Assembly (NCBI GenBank): GCA_963969345.1
Contig: OZ017766.1
Location: forward strand, 1,798,001 to 1,862,000
Direction: 5' to 3'
DNA length: 64,000 nt
Origin: Turbatrix aceti
Taxonomy: Eukaryota > Nematoda > Chromadorea > Rhabditida > Panagrolaimidae
Within the stretch, counting starts at the first letter, position 1, and each line of letters begins with the position of its first letter. Made by a program: the position numbers and the translations under genes. Below, in pieces: positions 11,820 to 20,600 of this stretch. The notes under the pieces are model-generated. The model was not told where the DNA came from, ran no database searches, and worked only from the letters and a program-made list of their open reading frames with translations.

Positions 11820-12206
11820 CAGGGTTGCGAAGATGGGATTCCCCGGGAGATTCCCCGGGGAATATTCCCGGGAATCCCCGGGGATTCCCCCACCTTTGCT
11901 AAATTCCCCCAAAATTCCCCGGGAAACTGCCGAAAAAATAAAGAAAAGTAAAGGGATGTGATTATTTTTTTTGAAGTTTGCCAATTGGGCTTCAAATCTC
12001 GCTTTAATGTGAAAGTTAGGTTGCAATTTTAATGCACTTTAATAAATAGACCGTTTTTGGTGTGTTTTTTTTATTTTAGACCTCGTTTTAGACGCATGGC
12101 TTTATTTGGATGCGGGGAATTTGGAAGGGGATTCCCTGGGGAATCTCCGGGAATCCCCCGGGAATATTCCCCCATTTTTCATTCCCCGGGGAATTTCGCA
12201 ACCCTG
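11820..12206. mobile_element. Non-autonomous DNA element with CAGGGTTGCGAA ends and 9-bp target duplication
   Basis: The element begins CAGGGTTGCGAA and ends TTCGCAACCCTG. It is flanked on both sides by the identical 9-mer GTTTTGCAC (11811-11819 and 12207-12215). Near both ends it carries runs of the self-complementary word ATTCCCCGGGGAAT and variants. A 9-bp duplication fits Mutator-like transposases, while CAGGG ends are also seen in hAT elements, so the superfamily is open. It has no ORF. Confidence 0.85.
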
Positions 12207-12640
12207 GTTTTGCACTTTTGTTTGCAATGTTTTCCAGGACAGAATATTCTTTTTTTTATTAAGCACCATCATACAAACTGTGTTTTAAAACCAGGGGTCC
12301 GAATCGTAAAAAATTTCATTTTTTTAATGAGATTTTAGTGCAACAACGTTTCAAATTACAAATGCGAACTGTATAATTTTTATTTTTTATTGCTCATGTG
12401 AAAACCAAAACTAACAAAAGAACTGAAAAATATAATATTGTGTAGTGAATTTGAAAACAAAACATCGGTAAGGTGACGAATTTTCGGTAAAGAAAATATT
12501 TTTGGTAATTTAATCTGACTGGGATTTTAAATTCTCAAAATGGTTTCTAAATTGAAGCCGGATTCGGGTTGCTTTAATTTCTATTGTAATTTTTTACTAA
12601 AAGCCTACAATGCTTTACGAAGCAAAATGCCATTATGGTG

Positions 12641-13887
12641 TCAAATGATTAATTTAGACAAAACCATTGGTATCACCAATCCAAAAAAATGTTTCTGTGC
12701 TCCAGAAGCAATCCCGCCGGGCCTGAAGAGAACATGTCGTTGGTTAAACTCCTGCACCGGTCTGTCGTTGTGATTCTGCGGAAACCCATCGTGCCCCTCA
12801 ATTTGTCGCAGGAGTTTGAGTTGGTCTGCGGAAATGCTGATGGGATGGGCCATGACGACCCACTCGACGGCTTCGTTGCACGGAGGAGTTGTCAGGGAGC
12901 CGGAGTAGCGGTAGAACGACGACAAATCCCCCGGCAAAAGAGAGTGCATGTTGAAATTAATCATCGATACGTTTGCGCCGATGTCTTGAATGGTCGAAAA
13001 GTAGCGGGAAAGCTTGTCAAACGGTTGGAAGTCGGGGGTGTCGGCGGCAAAGACTCCGACTACAGATATGCCGTCGGTGTGTTCCAGGGCTTCTTCCCAG
13101 GTGTATTGCTCTTTTTGGTGAACAAAGTGGATCTGAAAGAATCAATAAAAAAACAAAATTGTTAATTTGCAGCCGGTTGCGTGCCAACAGGGTGCCGACA
13201 CGGGCGATTTCCCCGAAGGAGTATCCCCGTGATCCCCAGGGATTCCCCCGCCCAAAAGTAACCCCCTTGGGGATTTGAAAACCAAAAGTAATCCATCCCC
13301 CTGGGGATTTGAAAACCAAAATTAAAATGACGTATGTCGCGCTCTTGAGCAGAAGCAATTTGGTGAGCATCAAACAACTCTGTTTGTAACCCAACCTTTG
13401 TCTTTCAACAAACCTCAACGGGGTAGTGAATGTGATTTATCGTATGCTCGCTTCCGTCTAAATCATTCTGCGCCCAGTGCAGGTGAAACTGAATCAAGCG
13501 ATACGTAACATTGAGATTGGCACCGTAAATGTACGGTTGTTCTATCCAATTTTCAAAACCTTTTACAATTGCTAAAATCATTTTGTTTCAATGCAAGAAA
13601 ATTAAAAACCAACTTGTATGACCATTGTTGATGAACGTAAGATCTCCAGATTTGTCGTAGTTGATAAAAGACAGCACATCCATATCCGAAAGAAAGTAGT
13701 TGTCGGGATTGATGTCGAGCGGTGACTGTCGATGACCTCCGTTGCAGACACCACGCCAGGTAAGGGGATTGTCAGCCAAGCCATACCCCCAGTCCTCTTC
13801 TGCAACTTCCACCGAATTTTCGGCAAGGATGTCGCCGTTCAGCGCTCCCGCAAAGCAAAACAGAAATAGTGCAAAGCGGACATTCAT
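12641..13887 (-). CDS. Secreted alpha-carbonic anhydrase 3, possibly GPI-anchored
   Basis: The minus-strand exons are 13887-13614, 13571-13414 and 13132-12641, giving 307 residues. A signal peptide ([18 protein letters not shown]) opens the protein. FHLHW, GSEHT, HFVHQ and LTTPPC give a complete active site. The C terminus is about 20 residues longer than in gene 1 and ends in a hydrophobic stretch ([16 protein letters not shown]), which could be a GPI-anchor signal or a short membrane tail. Intron positions and phases match the other two genes, but the second intron has a normal GT donor and has grown to 281 bp by gaining repeats. A retrotransposon in the same orientation begins about 200 bp upstream of the start codon. 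Confidence 0.94.
13196..13325. repeat. CCCC/GGGG-rich repeats in a carbonic anhydrase intron
   Basis: The second intron of gene 3 carries a unit containing GGGGATTTGAAAACCAAAA in two near-perfect tandem copies. These follow a run of ATCCCC/GGGATT words like those in the 11820-12206 element. It looks like a decayed relative of that element. It explains why this intron is about six times longer than in the paralogs. Confidence 0.65.
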
Positions 13888-14083
13888 AACCTGAAGATGA
13901 TGGAAAAATATTTCCTAGATGGCAAAACGAGACTAAAAAGCCGGAAAGTGAATGATGACGGAAAGCTTACTCCTCCTAAGCATTGAGGAGCCTTCACTTG
14001 GACACCCGATATCCTAATACCAGTCAAAAATTGAAAGATTTGTCTGCATGCAGAAAAAAATTTAAACGAAGAACACAAATTTG
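13888..14083. other. Remaining proximal upstream region of carbonic anhydrase gene 3
   Basis: About 196 bp separate the start codon of gene 3 from the retrotransposon target duplication. The rest of the ancestral upstream region now lies beyond 23027. No clear TATA box was found. Confidence 0.4.
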
Positions 14084-14088
14084 GCAGC

Positions 14089-14669
14089 TGTTGTATCCTC
14101 GTGTTAGGTGAGCGTGTGTGCGTAATCGATCAATTCAAAGAGCAGGGTTTATCTCAAACTTGGGTAATTAAACCTCACGATATAAAAGATATACAAAAAA
14201 AAATAGGAACACGGTTAATACAATATATAAAAAAATAGTTCGAGCCACGGCGGGGGATGGAGAGGAGAAGGCAAACAAAAGGCAACAAATAAAAAAAAGA
14301 AACGAAAAGAAACGAACGGGGAAAAGCGGAGGGGTTGAATTTGAATTCTGAGCCGGGAGGAGACACCGGCGCCCTTTATAAGTGTACGGAGCTGGAGCCG
14401 GGAAGGGCCTGGAGAAGTTAGCTTGGGGCGGTGTGAAGTTAGCTTGGGGGCGGTGTTGATGATGACGGCGCAGTGGGGGTTGGTGGCGCACCGTGGGAAT
14501 TTCCGGTGTTGATGATGACGGCGCAGTGGTGGAATTTCCGGTGCGGCCGCAAAATACACCGCGCATTTCCCACTGCGTCACCGCGCATTTTCCCACTGCG
14601 TGGCGTGGGAGTGACGGAGTGACGACGGAACGTTGTTACGAGTGACGACGTAACGTTACAAACGTTACA
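14089..14669 (-). repeat. 3' LTR of the retrotransposon (in element orientation)
   Basis: The LTR begins TG and ends CA on the given strand. It matches the copy at 22441-23021 except for about three bases near its left end (TGTTGTA against TGTTACG). A minus-strand TATAAAG at 14374-14380 points toward carbonic anhydrase gene 3, whose start is about 200 bp beyond the LTR. Confidence 0.97.
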
Positions 14670-14683
14670 CCTTCCCCCTTTGA
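14670..14683 (-). other. Polypurine tract
   Basis: Read on the minus strand, AAAGGGGGAAGG directly abuts the 3' LTR, which starts TGTAACG in that orientation. This is the normal position of the plus-strand primer in reverse transcription. Confidence 0.85.
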
Positions 14684-14689
14684 AAAATT

Positions 14690-17600
14690 TTAAGCTCGGG
14701 GAGGGGGGGAATTGGCTTGGTCTTCGGGGATGACCGTTTTGCTGCCACCTGCCTGACTTCGTCGGGGTTGGATCCGACGTTGTTTGATTTGATCTATGTG
14801 GCAGCGGCGCAAGTTGCCGGATTCGTCGTATGCAACGTAGATGTTTTGACTTTCTTTGTTGCTTATTATTCCGGGCGTCCAGCCTTTGCCAATTTTGTTC
14901 TTTAACCAGACCTCTTGCTTGGGTTGAAACAGGTCGTTGTCCGACGTTGTCGTTATCTTGCCAGCTGCTCGTTTCTCTTGAACCCACGACGAAAACGGGT
15001 GTGTTGGGTTTCTGCCAAAAAATCGGATGCTGGGTGATGTGCGGGTTACCGAATGGGGCGTGGAGCGGTAGTCTTCGAGCCACCATTCAGCCGCCTCCTG
15101 GGCCGAGTTTGTGGATCCGCCCTGTAGAATGGCCGTAACCGCTTCTTTGAAGGAACGTACCGCTCTTTCTGCTAGGCCATTCGATTGAGGGTGGTACGGG
15201 GGAGCGGTGAGGAGTTTCGTCCCCTTTTTCTTTAGAACTTCTTGTGTCTTTGCGGCGACGAATTGGGTGCCGTTATCCGTTACGAGCGTCTTCGGCCAAC
15301 CGATAATGTTAAATATGGCCTGGAAGGCCTGAAGGGTTGCCTCGGCCGAGATGTTTTTCATCTTAACGATGAACGGGTACTTGGAATGAGCGTCTACGAG
15401 GACAAGCCAATGATGGCCCCAAATTGGCCCGGCGAAATCTGCATGGATTCTAGCAAGCGCTGTAGTTGCCTCGGGCCACTTATTTTCCTCCCGTTTTGAC
15501 GCTGGATTGGGCTTTGCAGGTGCCACGAATTGGCAAGCCGAGCACATGGCCGCTTTATCTTCGATATCCGTGGCCATGTGGGGCCACCATACCTTCTGCC
15601 TTGCCATTGCTTTCATTCTTGCTACTCCGGCGTGTGAACGATGCAATATCGACAGCGCGTCTGATATGTCTTGATCGAATAAGACTAACCGGCCTTCCTT
15701 GTAAAGCTTATTGTCTTCGACGGTGAGCATGTTCCGAACCAACCAGAATGGTTTGAGTTCTAATGTGATTGGCTTTGTCCACTCGTCTCGCATCGCGTTG
15801 AGAACCGCTTTTTGTTGGGATCCTGTCGAGTGGCTAGTGGAATTCATGTCTAGCGCGGTTAAGTTGGTTCTGGCTGGCGAAATTCGTGAAAGTGAGTCAG
15901 CTAGCACATTTGTGTGGCCCGGCAAGTATTCTGGCGTTATTGCAAAGTCTTGTATTGTTAACAGCCATCGATTGAGTCTGGTGGACTTTGATTTTTCCGT
16001 AGTAATGTGTGTCAAAGGGCGATGGTCCGTATACCAGTGGATTCGGGTACCGTATAAGAGTGGCCGAAAATGGTGAAGAGTGTCCACTAGTGCTAGAAGT
16101 TCTTTCTCGGTAGTTGCGTAGTTTCGTTCGGTTGTGCTAAATTGCCGAGAATGGTAGGCAACTGCGTGAGCGATTCCTTTTGCGTCCTTTTGCAAGACTG
16201 CTGCACCCAGGCCCATATCGGAAGCGTCGGTGTATACCTCAAACGGGTTGTTGTAATCTGGAGGAATTAGCGTTGGTTTCGCTGTCAGTTGTTTTATTAG
16301 TGTGAGGAATGCCGCTATGTGGATTTTGTTCCATTCGAAAGGGGTGGTCTTTTTGGTGAGGTTAACGAGGGGAGCTGCGATTTCTGCGAACCGCGGTATG
16401 AAACGGCGAAAAAAATTTGCCAGTCCAAGGAATCTTCGCACTTCTGTTGCTGACGAAGGTTGAGGATACTTCATGAGTGCTTCGGTGTGCGCCGTCGAGG
16501 GTGAGAATCCCTTTGAGTGGATCTCATGGCCCACGTATGTTATTGTATGCCGGCATAATTGACATTTATCAGGGTTTATCTTGAGTCCATGTTGAATTAG
16601 TCGTTGCCAGACTTTATCAAGATCTTGGATATGACAGAGCGGGTCGGTTGCTTCGGTAAAGACTATGATATCATCGATGTATGCTAGAGCGATGTCCTCG
16701 AGTCCTTGTAATACCGTTGACATTACTCTGGAAAATATTGCGGGAGCCGTCTTGAGACCGAATGGCAAAGTTTTGTACTGATAGACTCCTGATTCCGTGA
16801 CGATGCCGCACAACCAAGATGATTCTTCGGTCAATGGTATTTGGTGAAATCCGGAAGAAAGATCGATGACGGAATACCATCTTTTCTTTGCAGTTTTCTG
16901 CAGCAATGTTTCGATTCGAGGTAAAGGGAAAGGGTCGTCTTCGATGACGGAGTTTAGTCGCCGTAAGTCAGCGCATACTCTTGTTTTACCATTTGCTTTT
17001 GGTACTGCGACTATTCCGGACGTCCATGGGGTATTTGAGGGTTCTAGTGCCCCGATACTGAGCATGTCAGAAATGTATTGGTTGACGTCTTTTTGAAGCG
17101 TAGCGGCGACACGATATGGAGCCGTTTTGGTCGGTTTATTTGTCGTGACTCGGATTGGGGGAGCCACTATGTTGCATTTTCCGATGTCAAGGTTGTCGAG
17201 ACTGAATACTTGAAAATTCTTGACGATGGTATTGGCTAGGGCTTTTTCTGCGTTTTCTGGCAACTGCGTCCTGGGCAGGACTAACTCGGTCATTTTGGTT
17301 GGTTTCAATGTTGGGTCGTCTTTGGTGGATAAGAGGAAATCGATTTGTTGTTTGCCGACAAAGATTGTGCGTTTGTCATAGTCTACCGTGAGGGGTGGCA
17401 TTTTGCACAGCAGGTTGCAACCGACAATGAATTCGCTACAAGTCGTTTTGAGATTTGGGACAACGAGGGCAGTTGTTTTCCAGGTTCTTTTTCCAATTGT
17501 GGCAGAAAGTTCAACGTAACCCGTTGTCTTTGTCGGAGCGCTGGCCAGTCCATTCAAAGTTGGTGCTTCTCCTTCTGCTTGCATGATGGGAAGCCGTAGT

Positions 17601-20600
17601 TCCTCAGCTTTTGATTGACAAATAGCTGACATTGCCGCGCCCGTGTCGATCATTGAGGTTGTGGCTGTATTTTCCAACAGCATCGGGATGATCAGGGTGT
17701 ATCCAGTGGCATTGTTGGCGACGGCATTGAGTTCGACTGTGAAGCCTTCGCAAGGGGTAAAGAGTGGTATGGTAGGACCGTTTGTGATGGACAGTAGCAT
17801 GCGGTCAAAGTCGAAAGTCATTTTTCGAAATCGCTGTAAGGCTGGTTCACCGAGGATAACTTGGGCGCATGATGACGGAGCCGTTTGCAGAATGATTAGA
17901 GGTATTGTAGTAAACCAATTACCAAAATAAATGTTTACATTCGCCGTTCCGATAGCTGTTACACTGTTATTTAGCCCATAAACTTGTACTTCGGTTCGCA
18001 AGGGTTTGATCCTAATGTTTAACGATTTTGCTACGGCCTTCGAAATGAGGTTGAGCGTCGCTCCTGTGTCGAATAGTGCATCCACGGTTCGGCCGTTGAT
18101 TCTGCCTTTAGCGTAAGCAAGGCTTCTAGGCAGTTGGACTACATGTTTACTTGTTTGAAGGTCGACGAGCCGGTAGTTTGGGGGCAATGGTGTAGGCGTT
18201 CTTTGAACAGGTCGGGTGAAGGCGGGTAAGTAAGCATTTACTAGTTGTTGAATAAGTGCATGTTGCGCGATAGTCGCGGTGACGTACAAACAGCACAATG
18301 TAGTCCAGAGCTCGAAGATGGTCGGCGTTCGAAGCCAGGGTGGCTTTATCATGTCTTCTACAAAGTCCTTCAGTTTTGGAGCCAGTTCTTCGACTGGAAC
18401 ATGTGGAAAAATTTCCTGTATTGCGGCTTTTGACAATATACTGGTGCTGGACATGTGTTGGTTTTCGAAGTTGTAGATTTCGGACCAATTTAGAAGTACT
18501 AGGTTGGGGACAGTAACGTCGATGTCTTGCCATTGCCATGCGTCTTCTCCGAAGAGTGGGATTTCTTGTATTTTGCTTGTATTTTTACGTGTTGGCTGTC
18601 CGCAATTGACTCTGTTCGCCGTAGGATGGATGATGTTTGTTACTTCGTCTAAGAATCCATCGCCTGTGTGGTTTTCTCGTGACCACTTGACCGGTAGTTT
18701 GTCGTAGCACTGTTGTAGATCTATAGTTTCATTGATCGTGACCGGAATGCATGTGCGAATTTGAAGAATGTCGGCAGCGACTAACTCTGCTTCGATTGCT
18801 GTGGTGTTAAGTAATTGTCTGGCTAGGAGAGTGGGATTAGCTGCTGCCAGGGTCATTATCGTTTCGGTGAGAAATTCGATTCTTTTGCAAGCCGCTTGTG
18901 CTGATGCCCAGAAGGACTGCTTCAACATATTTGACACGTCGGTTTTGACTGCTGTCAGCTCGGCTGCCAGTTGCGTGGAAGGTACCGGGCCGCTGTCCTG
19001 TCTTTTGCCTCGGCTTCTGGGTTCGGGATCCTTGAGATCGTGGTATTGTGCTGCTTCTATCGCGAAGCCTTGGTCAGTGATGTAGAGTATTTTATGGCAG
19101 TTGAATACCCTCATGGTGTTTTGGAACGTCAGTGCTACCCCATGGCTTGATGACATCCATAAGCCTGGGGTGAAGCTGCCTGCGAATTGTCCCATGGTTA
19201 CGTACCGGCAATTTTGTTCTTCAATGGCTTTCCAGATCAATATGTTCGCGTTATTGACTCTGCATTCCTCAGCGTGATAGTCGCATGGTTTTTCGGGATT
19301 CGGTTGAGCTAGTATGTTGTTTTCTCCGTATTTTGCGTAAACATAGGTGTCTGCCAGGGCACAGTTAGAAACCTCTTGGACTTCGGTTAGTAACCAGAGT
19401 GGCCACGGTCGTTGTGGTGTAGGTGTCGTGTTGTTTGTGGTCCAAGCGTGCGTCGTGTTGAAGAGACGGCCTGCGGGGCTTTCATGCAGTTTGATCATGT
19501 TTTCACAGTCCTTGACCGACAAGTTTTTCGGTTCTGTCGCTGTCGTTGATACTAGGGTTCCTAGGAACGTTCGCGACTGCGTAGATCGTGTCGTCCAACA
19601 TGTGCAGTGTTGAGCTTTCGTTTTGTACCTGATTGTGTTTGGTCGGTATATTGTTAATTCGTAGGACCGAGGGGTTATGTTTGTTAGCGGCGGTATTTTG
19701 CATCTCGCGGCGTGCGGCAACTTTACGAGTGTGTCAGGTGCGGTTGGTGGGCATATCATTTGTGCTGTCGTCCATAGAGGGAGCATCGCGATCAACAAAA
19801 ACAAGTTTGCCCATGACCCACGAGGCGAGTACGTTGCCGTTCTGGGGTGGTCTGTGACAGGGGCTGCTTCCACTTCCTCAGCTTCATTGCTTGTCAGTTC
19901 CTCGGTTGTGTCAATAGCACTTTCGTTTACATCAGCCTCATCTACGCATTGCCATACAGGAGCCGTTTCCATATTACCAACTCTTGCAAACCGGATTTGT
20001 GGTTGTTCGGCCCGTGGTTGTGCCTGTCCCTGGTGCCCATTGCGATGGCCGTGTGGTGCTGAAACTTGTTGTTGCTCGGTTTCGGCATTCCAATGTAGCC
20101 GTGGCGCGTATGCTGGGTTTCGAAACGCGTTAGGTTGGCGTTGCGTTGTCATATTGTTCCAGTACTGGCGAGGAGGTTGGAATTGGTTGTTCAGATGTTG
20201 CCCGTAGCCCCAGTGCTGACGCGATGCGTAGACCGGGGGTTCAAACGGCGGAGTTTGTCGTTGGTTTTGCCCATTATTCCAGTAGGGACGTGCCTGCGAT
20301 TGGGCTGCCATCGGCGGCTGCTGTGAATTGTATCCGGTTGGATATGTCGGGTTCGGATGATATGATCCTCGCGGCGGGTTTCCGAAAAAACTGTTCCGAG
20401 GTTTGTGTAGGTACTGGGGGTACCGCGTGCGAATATTGACGTTGGGGCAATCTCGGAGGAGATGCCCTGGTTGCTGACATGCATAGCAGGTGCGAGGTGT
20501 CGTCTGGTTAACTGCCATAACTTGCACGGTTAGTTCTTTTGGTTTGCAGCTTAACAATCGCTCTTGTCTCGTGGCAATTCTCTTGAGTTCCGCCACCGTG

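Larger units (their letters stand above)
10898..12640. other. Intergenic region between carbonic anhydrase genes 2 and 3
   Basis: No gene is visible. The space is largely filled by two foldback elements, 11143-11760 and 11820-12206, which are listed separately. The remainder is AT-rich and includes the 5' flank of gene 2 and the 3' flank of gene 3. Confidence 0.6.

Noticed and set aside
14168..14596. 142-codon frame repeated in both LTRs
   Set aside because: It occurs twice only because the LTRs are duplicates, and its proline/histidine-rich composition has no domain.
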